NCBI GenBank assembly: GCA_913064775.1
Contig: CAJYAD010000013.1
Span: forward strand, 1 to 64,000
DNA from: an uncultured Albidovulum sp.
Lineage (GTDB): Bacteria; Pseudomonadota; Alphaproteobacteria; Rhodobacterales; Rhodobacteraceae
Reading direction: 5' to 3'
Length of the DNA stretch: 64,000 nt
Shown in pieces: positions 25,465 to 33,852 of the stretch. Below the pieces are notes generated by a model. It saw only the letters and a list, made by a program, of their open reading frames with translations. It made no database searches and was not told where the DNA came from. Within the stretch, counting starts at the first letter, position 1; each line of letters begins with the position of its first letter. The position numbers and the translations under genes were made by a program.

Positions 25465-25514
25465 CTATTATCAGGCGCTTGCGGCCAATGCCTCTGCCCG
25501 CGATAGTCCGGGCC

Positions 25515-26366
25515 ATGACGCAGGTGCTTCTTTCCCTCGGGCATGGCTATTCGGCGCGGGCGCTGACCCGACGCCTGCCGCCGGGCTGGCATGTCATCGG
25601 CACCACCCGCAGCACCGACAAGGCCGCGGCACTTGCCGCCGAGGGGGTAGAGCCGCTGATCTGGACGGGCACCGATCTGGGCCCGGCGCTGGCACGGGCG
25701 ACGCATCTTCTGTCCTCCATCGCCCCGGATGACGACGGCGACCCGGTCCTGCGCGCGCTTGCGCCGCAGCTTGCGGCGGCGCGCCTCGACTGGGTGGGGT
25801 ATCTCTCGACCACCGGGGTCTACGGCGACCACGGCGGCGGCTGGGTGGATGAGACGAATCCGCTGACCCCGGCGACCCGGCGCGGCCGCACCCGCATGCG
25901 GGCCGAGGCCGCCTGGCAGGCGCTGGACCTGCCGCTGCACATCTTCCGGCTGGCGGGGATCTACGGTGCGGGGCGTGGTCCGTTCAAGAAAATCCGCGCG
26001 GGCACGGCGCGCCGGATCGTGAAACCGGGCCAGGTGTTCAGCCGCATCCATGAGGCCGACATCGCCCAGGTGCTGGCCGCCTCGATCGCCCGGCCCGCCC
26101 CCGGCGCGATCTACAATGTCTGCGATGATGACCCCGCCCCGCCGCAGGACGTGATCGCCCATGCGGCGCGGCTTCTGGGCCTGCCGCCACCGCCCGAGGA
26201 AGATTTCGAAGCGGCCGAGCTGACCCCGATGGCGCGCAGCTTCTACGCGGAATCGAAGCGGGTTCGGAACGACCGGATCAAGCGGGACCTCGGCGTAACC
26301 CTACGCTATCCGACCTACCGAGAGGGGCTGGCGGCGCTGCTGGCAGAAGAGGACATTCCCCGCTGA
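25515..26366 (+). CDS. NAD(P)-dependent epimerase/dehydratase-like SDR protein (YeeZ type)
   Basis: Atypical extended short-chain dehydrogenase of 283 aa. The usual GxxGxxG loop appears as LGHGYSARAL near the N-terminus. The catalytic region reads YLSTTGVYGDHGGGWVDE, where Tyr and the downstream RRGRTRMRAE replace the classic YxxxK. HIFRLAGIYGAGR follows. This subgroup (YeeZ/YbjS-like) has no assigned reaction. The start is ATG 25515; an upstream in-frame ATG would overlap the shared regulatory region. Divergence from paaA may simply reflect position, though the paired operator makes co-regulation possible. Confidence 0.82.
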   Translation: MTQVLLSLGHGYSARALTRRLPPGWHVIGTTRSTDKAAALAAEGVEPLIWTGTDLGPALARATHLLSSIAPDDDGDPVLRALAPQLAAARLDWVGYLSTTGVYGDHGGGWVDETNPLTPATRRGRTRMRAEAAWQALDLPLHIFRLAGIYGAGRGPFKKIRAGTARRIVKPGQVFSRIHEADIAQVLAASIARPAPGAIYNVCDDDPAPPQDVIAHAARLLGLPPPPEEDFEAAELTPMARSFYAESKRVRNDRIKRDLGVTLRYPTYREGLAALLAEEDIPR

Positions 26367-26391
26367 AACCCGACGCCCTGGCCCCCCGTGG

Positions 26392-26421
26392 CCCTTCATC
26401 TTGGCACAAATACTCCACGGG
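26392..26421 (+). repeat. Half copy of family B repeat
   Basis: CTTCATCTTGGCACAAATAC followed by TCCACGGG, the inner part of the family B right arm, without the GGGGGCAGAGCCCCC end. It is followed directly by the family C segment. Confidence 0.65.
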
Positions 26422-26469
26422 CTCGCCATCTGAGCGCCGTCGCCAAGGGTGCTCGGACCCGTGGCGCAG
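26421..26469 (+). repeat. Family C repeat segment, copy 1
   Basis: Carries TCGCCATC, GCGCCGTCGCCA, GTGCTCGGACC and GTGGCGCAG in that order. The same series with few changes follows another half family B repeat at 33765-33816, so the two pieces move or persist together. Confidence 0.65.
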
Positions 26470-26530
26470 GCATTGGCAATTCCCAGAGACGATAGCGACG
26501 GGGTGTGAAACCCCGCCAGCGGCGGCGGAG

Positions 26531-26563
26531 CAAAGAAAAGGCCGGACGCAGGGCCCGGCCTTT
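26531..26563 (-). terminator. Rho-independent terminator of clpB
   Basis: A perfect 9-bp stem AAAGGCCGG/CCGGCCTTT (26537-26545 with 26555-26563) with a 9-nt loop. On the minus strand TTTTCTTTG follows. It starts 7 nt after the clpB stop codon. Confidence 0.85.
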
Positions 26564-26570
26564 CCGCGCA

Positions 26571-29186
26571 TCAGTGGACCACCGCATCCTGCGGCGGCTG
26601 GCGGTTTGAGCCGCCGACCCGGTCGCCGATCATCAGCCCCTCGGGCCCGGCGCTAACTGGCACGGTGGCGCCGTCCAGCACCTCGCCGCCCAGGATCATC
26701 TCGGCCAGCGGATCTTGCAGCGCGCGCTGGATCACCCGCTTCAGCGGCCGCGCGCCGAAGACCGGATCGTAGCCCTCGTCGGCCAGCCATTGCAGCGCCG
26801 CCTGGCTGAGTTCCAGCGTGATCTTGCGCGCCGCAAGACGCTTCGTCAGCCGGCGCATCTGGATCGTCACGATCCCGTCCATGTCTTCGCGGCTCAGACG
26901 GTCGAAGATGATCGTCTCATCCAGACGGTTCAGGAACTCGGGCCGGAAATGGCCCCGCACCGCGTCCATCACCTCGCGCTTTGCCTGCGCGGCATCGGAG
27001 CCGTCCGGAATCTGGCTGAGCGCCTGCGACCCGAGGTTCGAGGTCAGCACGATCAGCGTCTGCTTGAAGTCGACCGTGCGGCCCTGACCATCGGTCAGTA
27101 CCCCGTCGTCAAGCACCTGCAACAGCACGTTGAAGACATCCGGGTGGGCCTTCTCGACCTCGTCGAACAGCACCACCTGATAGGGCCGGCGGCGCACGGC
27201 TTCGGTCAGCACGCCGCCCTCGTCATAGCCGACATAGCCCGGAGGCGCGCCGATCAGACGCGAGACCGCGTGCTTTTCCATGAACTCCGACATGTCGATC
27301 CGCACCATCGCGTTGTCGTCGTCGAAAAGGTATTCGGCCACCGCCTTGGTCAGCTCGGTCTTGCCGACGCCGGTCGGCCCGAGGAACAGGAAGCTGCCCA
27401 AAGGCCGGTTCTCGTCGTTCAGACCCGCGCGCGCCCGGCGCACCGCGTTCGACACCGCCCGCACCGCCTGACGCTGGCCGATGACGCGCTTGCCCAGCTC
27501 GTCCTCCATGCGCAGCAGTTTCTCGCGCTCGCCCTCCAGCATTTTCGAGGTCGGGATGCCGGTCCAGCGCTCCACCACCTCGGCGATCTGCTCGGGGCGC
27601 ACAGCCTCTTCGACCATGACATCGCCTTCCGACGCCTCGGCCTCGACCAGCTGCTTTTCAAGCTGCGGGATGATGCCGTAGGACAGCTCTCCGGCGCGGG
27701 CAAGGTTGCCCGCGCGCTTGGCGCTGTCCAGCTCGCTGCGCGCCGCGTCCAGCTTCTCTTTCAACTCGCGCGCGCCTTCCAGCTTGTCGCGCTCGGCCTG
27801 CCAGCGGGCGGTCATCTCGGCGGAATGCTCGCTGAGTTCCGCCAACTCCTTTTCCAGCTTCTCCAGCCGGTCCTTCGAGGCCGCGTCATCCTCATGCCTG
27901 AGCGCCTCGGCCTCGATCTGCATCTGCAGGATCTGACGGTCGAGCTGGTCAAGCTCCTCGGGCTTGGAATCGACTTCCATGCGCAGCCGGCTGGCGGCCT
28001 CGTCCATCAGGTCGATCGCCTTGTCGGGCAGGAAACGGTCGGTGATGTAGCGGTGCGACAGCGTCGCCGCCGCCACCAGTGCGGAATCACTGATCCGCAC
28101 GCCGTGGTGCAGCTCGTATTTTTCCTTGATGCCGCGCAGGATGCTGATGGTGTCCTCGACCGTCGGCTCGCTGACCATCACCGGCTGGAACCGCCGGGCA
28201 AGTGCCGCGTCCTTTTCGACATGCTTGCGGTATTCATCCAGCGTCGTGGCGCCGACGCAGTGCAGCTCGCCCCGCGCCAGCGCGGGTTTCAGCAGGTTCG
28301 AGGCATCCATCGCCCCGTCGGCCTTGCCGGCACCCACCAGCGTGTGCATCTCGTCGATGAACAGGATGATCTCGCCTGCCGCGGCGGTGACCTCGGACAG
28401 GATCGCCTTCAGCCGCTCCTCGAATTCGCCACGGTATTTCGCGCCGGCGATCAGCGACCCCATGTCGAGCGCCATGAGCTTCTTGTTGCGCAAGGATTCA
28501 GGCACGTCGCCATTGATGATGCGCAGCGCCAGCCCCTCGGCGATGGCAGTCTTGCCGACGCCCGGCTCGCCGATCAGCACCGGGTTGTTCTTGGTGCGGC
28601 GTGACAGCACCTGCATGGTGCGGCGGATTTCCTCGTCGCGACCGATGATCGGGTCGATCTTGCCCTCTTCGGCCGCTGCGGTCAGGTCGCGCGCGTATTT
28701 CTTCAGCGCGTCATAGCCTTCCTCGGCGCTGGCGGTATCGGCGGTGCGGCCCTTGCGAATGTCGTTGATCGCCGAGTTGAGCGCCTGGGCATTCACCGCC
28801 CCGGCCTCCAGCGCGGTCTTGGCCTGTGACTTGACCATCGCCAGCGCCATCAGGATGCGCTCGACCGGCACGAAGCTGTCGCTGGCCTTCTTGGCGATTT
28901 TCTCGGCCTCGTCCAGCACCCGGCCAAGGGCGGGATCCATATAGACCTGACCCGCGTCGCCCGACACTTTCGGCAGCTTGCCGATCGCAAGGTCCACCGC
29001 TTCGGCCACCCGCAGGGGTTCGCCGCCCGAGCGCTTGATCAGGTTCGAGGCAAGGCCCTGATCGTCATCCATGAGAGCCTTCAGCAGATGTTCGGGGGCG
29101 AGACGCTGGTTCTCTTCCCGCATGGCGATCGTCTGCGCGGCCTGAAGGAAGCCGCGCGACCGCTCCGTGAACTTCTCGAGGTTCAT
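26571..29186 (-). CDS. clpB: ATP-dependent disaggregase ClpB
   Basis: Hexameric AAA+ chaperone (871 aa) that, with DnaK, threads aggregated proteins through its pore after heat stress. It has an N-terminal double-Clp domain ([19 protein letters not shown]), NBD1 with Walker A GEPGVGKT (around residue 205), a coiled-coil middle domain (about 410-525, Leu/Glu/Lys-rich), and NBD2 with Walker A GPTGVGKT. An AAA C-terminal domain follows. The middle domain separates it from ClpA/ClpC. The start is ATG 29186 behind AAGGAG. A possible RpoH promoter lies ~75 nt upstream and a strong terminator follows. Confidence 0.98.
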   Translation of the reverse strand: MNLEKFTERSRGFLQAAQTIAMREENQRLAPEHLLKALMDDDQGLASNLIKRSGGEPLRVAEAVDLAIGKLPKVSGDAGQVYMDPALGRVLDEAEKIAKKASDSFVPVERILMALAMVKSQAKTALEAGAVNAQALNSAINDIRKGRTADTASAEEGYDALKKYARDLTAAAEEGKIDPIIGRDEEIRRTMQVLSRRTKNNPVLIGEPGVGKTAIAEGLALRIINGDVPESLRNKKLMALDMGSLIAGAKYRGEFEERLKAILSEVTAAAGEIILFIDEMHTLVGAGKADGAMDASNLLKPALARGELHCVGATTLDEYRKHVEKDAALARRFQPVMVSEPTVEDTISILRGIKEKYELHHGVRISDSALVAAATLSHRYITDRFLPDKAIDLMDEAASRLRMEVDSKPEELDQLDRQILQMQIEAEALRHEDDAASKDRLEKLEKELAELSEHSAEMTARWQAERDKLEGARELKEKLDAARSELDSAKRAGNLARAGELSYGIIPQLEKQLVEAEASEGDVMVEEAVRPEQIAEVVERWTGIPTSKMLEGEREKLLRMEDELGKRVIGQRQAVRAVSNAVRRARAGLNDENRPLGSFLFLGPTGVGKTELTKAVAEYLFDDDNAMVRIDMSEFMEKHAVSRLIGAPPGYVGYDEGGVLTEAVRRRPYQVVLFDEVEKAHPDVFNVLLQVLDDGVLTDGQGRTVDFKQTLIVLTSNLGSQALSQIPDGSDAAQAKREVMDAVRGHFRPEFLNRLDETIIFDRLSREDMDGIVTIQMRRLTKRLAARKITLELSQAALQWLADEGYDPVFGARPLKRVIQRALQDPLAEMILGGEVLDGATVPVSAGPEGLMIGDRVGGSNRQPPQDAVVH

Positions 29187-29261
29187 CGGTATCTCCTTTT
29201 CTAGCACCCGCCCTGGGACGCCCTGAAGCGGCACGTCCGGTTTGCAGGCCTTCGCTATTGG

Positions 29262-29290
29262 ATGTGGGGAAGACCGGGGCCGGACGCAAG
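29262..29290 (-). promoter_or_regulatory. Possible heat-shock (RpoH) promoter of clpB
   Basis: On the minus strand: CTTGCG (29285-29290), a 15-bp spacer, then CCCCACAT (29262-29269). This is close to the RpoH-type pattern CTTG ... CCCCATnT and lies 76 nt before the clpB start. One mismatch in the -10 and a weak -35 end keep the call tentative. Confidence 0.45.
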
Positions 29291-29405
29291 GGCGGGCTGC
29301 GCGCAAAATCGTCCGCTCCCCGGGCAAGGCGGCCCGGGCAAAGCGCCGCCACCGCCGCGCCGCCGCTTCCTCCCCGAAGGCACGTCGCCGCCAAGAGAAG
29401 ACGCA

Positions 29406-29858
29406 TCAGGCGCGGTCGTCCTTGGCCGTGGAAAGGACGACATAAGAGGTGATCGAGGCGACCTGGGGCAGGGCGCCCAGGATCTCGGTATGGAAGGATT
29501 TGTAGGCGGCTATGTCCGATGCCTCGACGCGCAGCAGATATTCGACGCCGCCGGTGACATTGTGGCATTCGGTGACCTGCGGGGCGCGGGCGATGGCGCG
29601 CTCGAACGCCTCCTGCGCGGCCTTGGTGTGCTGCGACAGGCCCACGGTCACATAGGCGCGGAAACCAAGGCCCCGCGCCACCGGGTTCAGCCGGGCGCGG
29701 TAGCCCAGGATGATGCCGCGCCGCTCCAGCTCCTGCACGCGGCGCAGGCAGGCCGAGGGCGACAGCCCCACCCGCGCCGCGAGGTCGAGATTGGAGATCC
29801 GGCCATCGCGGGTGAGTTCGCGCAATATGTTTTCGTTGATGCGGTCAAGGTCCGTCAT
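29406..29858 (-). CDS. Lrp/AsnC-family transcriptional regulator
   Basis: A 150-residue amino-acid-responsive regulator. The N-terminal winged helix-turn-helix has DLAARVGLSPSACLRRVQEL, preceded by MTDLDRINENILRELTRDGR. A C-terminal AsnC/RAM ligand-binding domain follows (about 65-140, with ECHNVTGGVEYLLRVEA). The frame could begin further upstream, but the family starts at this Met. It is divergent from a LysE-type exporter over 74 bp that contain a matching inverted repeat, the usual layout for an Lrp-like regulator controlling an amino-acid exporter. Confidence 0.93.
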   Translation of the reverse strand: MTDLDRINENILRELTRDGRISNLDLAARVGLSPSACLRRVQELERRGIILGYRARLNPVARGLGFRAYVTVGLSQHTKAAQEAFERAIARAPQVTECHNVTGGVEYLLRVEASDIAAYKSFHTEILGALPQVASITSYVVLSTAKDDRA

Positions 29859-29860
29859 TT

Positions 29861-29931
29861 GTTGCCAAATATCTGCAAAAAAGCGGCAGATCGCAAGCTG
29901 ATTGCGCCGCAAAGACGGTAGATATTGCAAC
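29861..29931. promoter_or_regulatory. Inverted repeat in the Lrp/LysE intergenic region
   Basis: GTTGCCAAATATCTGC (29861-29876) and GTAGATATTGCAAC (29918-29931) are near-exact inverted copies at the two edges of a 74-bp divergent intergenic region. A GCAGATCGCAAGC segment lies between them. Spaced, AT-centred sites are typical of Lrp-family octamer binding. Confidence 0.6.
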
Positions 29932-29932
29932 C

Positions 29933-30526
29933 ATGACCTATCAAGTCCTCTCTGCCCTGATCCTGTTCGCCTTTGTCTCGTCGATCACGCCGGGGCCGAA
30001 CAACCTGATGTTGATGGCATCGGGGGCGAATTTCGGCCTCGTGCGGACGCTGCCGCATATGCTGGGCGTGGCGCTGGGCTTCGTCTTCATGACGGCGCTG
30101 CTGGCGCTGGGGCTGGTGCAGATCTTCGCGCTGTGGCCGCCGCTGCATCTGGTGCTGAAGGCGGTCAGCGCCGTGTTCATGCTATGGCTGGCGTGGAAGA
30201 TCGCCCATGCCGCGCCGCCCGGCCAGTCAGCGGCGAAGGGGCGGCCGCTGACCTTCGCGCAGGCCGCGGCGTTCCAGTGGGTGAACCCCAAGGCCTGGGC
30301 GATGGCGACCACCGCGATCGCCGCCTACGCCCCGCCCCAAAGCCCCCTCGGCGGGCTTTGGGTGGCGCTGGTCTTCGGGGCTGTGAACCTGCCGTCGATC
30401 TCGACCTGGGTGATGATGGGGCGGCAGATCCGGGGCGCGCTGACCAGCCCGCGGCGGTTGGCGCTGTTCAACTGGACGATGGCGGCGCTGCTGGTCGCCT
30501 CGCTTTGGCCGATCCTGAAGGGATAG
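29933..30526 (+). CDS. LysE/RhtB-family amino-acid exporter
   Basis: Inner-membrane exporter of 197 aa with six predicted hydrophobic segments. The hallmark SSITPGPNNLMLMASG is in the first loop (about 16-31), and AFQWVNPKAWAMATTAIAAY is in the middle. Such proteins export basic, branched or homoserine-type amino acids. The specific substrate is not visible. The start lies in the Lrp-type operator region, so induction by an amino acid through the divergent regulator is likely. The convergent MORN gene stops 7 nt after this one. Confidence 0.93.
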   Translation: MTYQVLSALILFAFVSSITPGPNNLMLMASGANFGLVRTLPHMLGVALGFVFMTALLALGLVQIFALWPPLHLVLKAVSAVFMLWLAWKIAHAAPPGQSAAKGRPLTFAQAAAFQWVNPKAWAMATTAIAAYAPPQSPLGGLWVALVFGAVNLPSISTWVMMGRQIRGALTSPRRLALFNWTMAALLVASLWPILKG

Positions 30527-30533
30527 CGCCAGG

Positions 30534-32045
30534 TCAGTCGCCGGAGCCGGTCTTGGTCTTGGCCTTGGCGTCGGGCGCGGTGGTGGCCGGCGCGGTGTCG
30601 GGGGTCGCGCCGTTGGTGCCCTCCGGGGTGGCGGGCGCATCCTGCCCGGTCAGCGCACCGTTCTTCCATTCGCCCGAGGCCTCTTGCCCAGAGGCGTAAT
30701 GCATCACGCCCTGGCCCTCTCGGTGGCCGTCCTTGAACATGCCGGTATAGACATCGCCGTTGGCATAGGTCGCCACGCCCTTGCCGTCGATCTGCCCGGC
30801 CTTCCATGCGCCGGCATATTTGAAGCCGTCCTTCATGGTGATCTCGCCGTCGCCGTCGCGCCGGCCCTTGGCGAACTGGCCCTTGTAGACGGTGCCGTCG
30901 GGATAGGTCGCGGTGCCCTGCCCGTCGCGCTGACCGTCCTTCCACTTGCCGACATAGGTGTAGCCGTCGGGGTAGGTCATCGTGCCCTGGCCATCGTTGC
31001 GGCCGTTCTTGAAGTCGCCGTCATAGGTCAGGCCGTTGGCGTAATGGGCGACGCCCTTGCCGTCGATCACCCCCTTCTTCCACTGGCCCTCGTAGGTTGA
31101 GCCGTCGGGGTAGGTGATCTTGCCGGTGCCATCCGCCAGCCCGTTCAGCAGATCCCCGGCATAGCTGGAGCCGTCGGGATAGGTGACCGAGCCGGAGCCG
31201 GTGATCTCTCCATCCTTCCACTGGCCGGTGTAGACATAGCCGTCCTTGCCCTTGAAGGTGCCCTGGCCCTGGCGCTTGTCGGCGACGAAGGCGCCCTCGT
31301 AGATATCGCCGTTGGCATAGGTGACCTTGCCCTGGCCCTGGCGCTTGCCGTTCACCAGATCGCCGACATAGACGTCTCCGTTCGGCTGGGTCAGGGTGCC
31401 CTTGCCGTTGATCTGGCCGTCCTTCCACTGGCCGGTATAGACCATGCCATCCTTCATCTTCAGGGTGCCCTTGCCGTCGCGCTCGCCGTTCTTCAGCGTG
31501 CCGACATAGGTGGTGCCATCGGGATACGTGATCTTGCCTTCGCCCTCTTTGACGCCGTTGACCCATTGGCCGTCATAGACATAGCCGTCCTTGCCGGTCA
31601 TGCGTCCGGAGCCGTCATGGACGCCGTTCTTGAAGCCACCGACATAGGTAACACCGTTGGCATAGGTCGCGGTGCCCTGGCCGGTCATCTGGCCGTTGAC
31701 CCAGTCGCCCTCGAAGGTAGAGCCGTCGGCGAAGGTGATCTTGCCCTTGCCGTCGGGCTTGCCCTGCGAGAAATGCCCGACATAGACCGAACCGTTGGGG
31801 AAACGCGCGGTGCCCTGGCCCTTGATCTCGCCGTTCACCCACTGGCCGCTGTATTCGTAGCCGTTCGGCAGCTTGTAGGTGCCCTGGCCGTTCTGCTTGC
31901 CGTCCTTGAAGCTGCCGGCATAGACGCCGCCGTTGTCATATTGCTTGGTGACCGTGCCGCTGTTCTGGGCCACCGCCGCCCCGCCCGCCAGGGCCGCGAC
32001 CACGACCAGCGTGCCCAGACGCTTCCCACCCGATCTATTCGCCAC
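30534..32045 (-). CDS. Exported MORN-repeat protein with 18 tandem repeats
   Basis: 503 aa. A signal-like N-terminus (RSGGKRLG, then a Val/Ala core ending AVAQ, about 1-27) precedes 18 full 23-residue MORN repeats plus a partial one (about 35-460). Each has the pattern Y.(D/N)G..Y.G.(W/F)..G...G.G. An Ala/Thr/Pro/Lys-rich tail closes the protein. MORN sheets are rigid and often bind lipids or act as scaffolds; no enzymatic domain is fused. The start is GTG 32045 with GGGGAG 7 nt upstream; no in-frame ATG is suitable. Repeats 5-7 and 10-12 share the same order of openings (YANG, GKDG, YPDG), suggesting expansion by five-repeat blocks. The function is unknown. Confidence 0.85.
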   Translation of the reverse strand: MANRSGGKRLGTLVVVAALAGGAAVAQNSGTVTKQYDNGGVYAGSFKDGKQNGQGTYKLPNGYEYSGQWVNGEIKGQGTARFPNGSVYVGHFSQGKPDGKGKITFADGSTFEGDWVNGQMTGQGTATYANGVTYVGGFKNGVHDGSGRMTGKDGYVYDGQWVNGVKEGEGKITYPDGTTYVGTLKNGERDGKGTLKMKDGMVYTGQWKDGQINGKGTLTQPNGDVYVGDLVNGKRQGQGKVTYANGDIYEGAFVADKRQGQGTFKGKDGYVYTGQWKDGEITGSGSVTYPDGSSYAGDLLNGLADGTGKITYPDGSTYEGQWKKGVIDGKGVAHYANGLTYDGDFKNGRNDGQGTMTYPDGYTYVGKWKDGQRDGQGTATYPDGTVYKGQFAKGRRDGDGEITMKDGFKYAGAWKAGQIDGKGVATYANGDVYTGMFKDGHREGQGVMHYASGQEASGEWKNGALTGQDAPATPEGTNGATPDTAPATTAPDAKAKTKTGSGD

Positions 32046-32281
32046 CCGGATGCTCCCCGACTTCGCTGATTGCCGCCGGGCGCCTGCCCGGGTCGGGGCG
32101 AACCCTAAGGGACGCACCCCCGGTCTGACAAGCGCGGGTGGCGGCGGCCGGGCCGGGGGGCGGGTTTCCGCTATGAAGATGTCCCCGAACCGTGATGTCG
32201 TTCCAGGCCGCGAAGCGCGCGACCCAGCGGGGGCCGGTGCCTGCCCCCGTGGGGCGGGGGATGGGCTGCCGACTGCGGCCT

Positions 32282-32938
32282 TTACCGCCGACGCCCCGTC
32301 ATCCGCCGCCACCAGCTCTTCATCCCCGCCGCCGCGTTTTCGGCGCGCGCTTCGGTCTGGTCCCAGCGCTCCTGCCCACCGGCGATCAGCGGGTCGAGCG
32401 TGCGTTCGCGAAACCGCACCCACATGCGCCAGAAGAACAGGACAATCAGTGCCAGCACCACGAGGATCACGATGTTGACCCAGGGGAAGATCTTCACATC
32501 CGGCCCCGACACCGCGCGAAGGCCGATCGCGTTCGGATAGGTTGACAGGAACGGAATGCGCCAGCCGTATTCGGTGACCACCACCCAGCGCGGCGCCTCC
32601 GCCGTGGATTTCAGCGCCGAGGCCTCGGCCTGCACGTTGGAGCTGTTGAACTTGAAGAACGGCGGCCAGATCCAGCCGGTATCCTCGTTGCGGTAGACGA
32701 TCACCTTGCCGTTCGGCCGCACCGCGGCGATGAAGCGGATGTCGGGCGCCTCGGTGCCCGGCTTGGTACCGGCATCGGGCGAGGCATAGAAGAACCGGTT
32801 GATCGTGCCCAGCGGCGTCACCCGGTTGTAGGTGTCGGTGATGCGCACCACGTCGTGCTGCGGCAGCGTGTAATCCAGGAACAACCCGGCAATCAGCACC
32901 ACCAGCCCGATGAAGCCCCATTTGAAATAGCGTCGCAT
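32282..32938 (-). CDS. DUF1523-family membrane protein
   Basis: A 218-residue protein with an N-terminal membrane anchor (WGFIGLVVLIAGLFLDYTL, ~7-25), a ~135-residue extracytoplasmic domain (with VVRITDTYNRV, YRNEDTGW.WPPFFKFN and VVVTEYGWRIPFLSTYPNA), and a second membrane helix near 167-187. A basic cytoplasmic tail follows. The conserved motifs match DUF1523, a proteobacterial family without a known function. The start is the ATG at 32938. The frame continues upstream through the preceding small gene, but that gene is read in another frame. Third of three adjacent small membrane-protein genes. Confidence 0.8.
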   Translation of the reverse strand: MRRYFKWGFIGLVVLIAGLFLDYTLPQHDVVRITDTYNRVTPLGTINRFFYASPDAGTKPGTEAPDIRFIAAVRPNGKVIVYRNEDTGWIWPPFFKFNSSNVQAEASALKSTAEAPRWVVVTEYGWRIPFLSTYPNAIGLRAVSGPDVKIFPWVNIVILVVLALIVLFFWRMWVRFRERTLDPLIAGGQERWDQTEARAENAAAGMKSWWRRMTGRRR

Positions 32939-32946
32939 GCCTGCCC

Positions 32947-33219
32947 CTATTGCCGGTTCATGAAATAGGCGATCGCAGCAACCGCCAGCAGTGGCACGAC
33001 ATACACCCCCCAGATCAGCTTGCGGCGCAAGGATCGGCGGTAGGTGGCCATGCCAGCCTCGATATAGGCGCTGCGCGCCGCGTCGCCCAGCCCCGGATGT
33101 TCCGCCGCCCACTGCTTTTCCAGCCGCTCACGCACCAGCGAGCCCGCGTAGAGTGAGATCAGCACATAGAGCACCGTCAGAATCGCGAAGCCCAGCAGAA
33201 GCGCGCGGGCAAGGCCCAT
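32947..33219 (-). CDS. Small membrane protein, unknown
   Basis: 90 aa with two membrane helices, one at the N-terminus (LLLGFAILTVLYVLISLY, ~7-25) and one at the C-terminus (GVYVVPLLAVAAIAYFM, ~70-87). An amphipathic, charged segment of ~40 residues (RERLEKQWAAEHPG...) lies between. It lies 8 nt upstream of the DUF1523 gene and 4 nt downstream of another small membrane protein gene, all in one direction. That close packing is the main evidence that it is a real gene. No named family recognised. Confidence 0.7.
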   Translation of the reverse strand: MGLARALLLGFAILTVLYVLISLYAGSLVRERLEKQWAAEHPGLGDAARSAYIEAGMATYRRSLRRKLIWGVYVVPLLAVAAIAYFMNRQ

Positions 33220-33223
33220 CGCG

Positions 33224-33571
33224 TCACCTGCGCCCGTCGTTGGGCCGCAGGGTTGCGGCCAGCACCACCACTGGCGCCCAGATCAGCCCGGCCATCAACC
33301 CGAGCCACAGAAAATGCGCCGCCGCCAGCATCGGCTGCGCGCTGATCGCGCCCGCGACACCCGGCGCCTCCAGCAGGTACAGCACCGCGAAATAGCCGCC
33401 CGACAGAACCAGCATGGACAGCGACGAGATCGCGATGTTCATGGCGCGGGCGCGCAGGTCGTGGCCCAGCCGCCGGGCCAGCCAGATCGGAACCGCCGCC
33501 GCGATCAGCACCAGCACGACGACCGGCAGCAGAATGGCCAGCGCGTTTCGGATCGGCTCGGGATCGCTCAT
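33224..33571 (-). CDS. Small membrane protein, unknown
   Basis: 115 aa with three hydrophobic helices: ILLPVVVLVLIAAAVPIWLA (~13-32), MNIAISSLSMLVLSGGYFAVLYLL (~44-68) and AAHFLWLGLMAGLIWAPVVVLAA (~83-105). Loops are short, and an Arg pair-rich loop faces the cytoplasm. It is the first gene of a compact three-gene set ending with the DUF1523 protein. The upstream region (33572-33720) is plain GC-rich sequence. No function can be inferred. Confidence 0.72.
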   Translation of the reverse strand: MSDPEPIRNALAILLPVVVLVLIAAAVPIWLARRLGHDLRARAMNIAISSLSMLVLSGGYFAVLYLLEAPGVAGAISAQPMLAAAHFLWLGLMAGLIWAPVVVLAATLRPNDGRR

Positions 33572-33718
33572 GATGTCCTCGTGTCGTTCTTGCGGGGGTC
33601 AGTCTAGCGCAAGTTGCGCGCCCGCCAACACCACCGATCGCCGTCTCGCGGGTTTCCTGCACATGCGGCGCGCCGGATTTCAGGCCGGGTCCGCCGTCAG
33701 GTCCGCGAAAACGCTCAG

Positions 33719-33766
33719 CAGAGCAGTGATTGCTCTGTTCTTTCGTTCTGGTCCAAATATCCAGCG
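33719..33766 (+). repeat. Half copy of family B repeat with its central hairpin
   Basis: A perfect hairpin CAGAGCA-GTGAT-TGCTCTG (33719-33737) is followed by TTCTTTCGTTCTGGTCCAAATA, the centre plus right arm of a family B element without the GC-rich end. It lies in the 281-bp gap between ugd and the small membrane genes and could also serve as a terminator. Confidence 0.65.
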
Positions 33767-33816
33767 GTGTCGCCATCGAAGCGCCGTCGCCATTGTGCCC
33801 GGACCGGTGGCGCAGC
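33765..33816 (+). repeat. Family C repeat segment, copy 2
   Basis: Reads GGTGTCGCCATC, GCGCCGTCGCCA, GTGCCCGGACC and GTGGCGCAG, matching the segment at 26421-26469 in order and spacing. As there, it directly follows a half family B repeat. Confidence 0.65.
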
Positions 33817-33852
33817 CCTTCGCACCCCCCGGCGCCTGCATCCGCGAAGGGC

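Noticed and set aside
25381-26366. Search for a PaaR/PaaX regulator beside the paa operon.
   Set aside because: The divergent gene is an SDR epimerase; no TetR or GntR protein is encoded nearby.
30534-32045. Regular 69-bp repeats looked at first like a satellite or CRISPR-like array.
   Set aside because: The period is a multiple of three, the variation is mostly at third positions and it translates into MORN repeats; there are no unique spacers.
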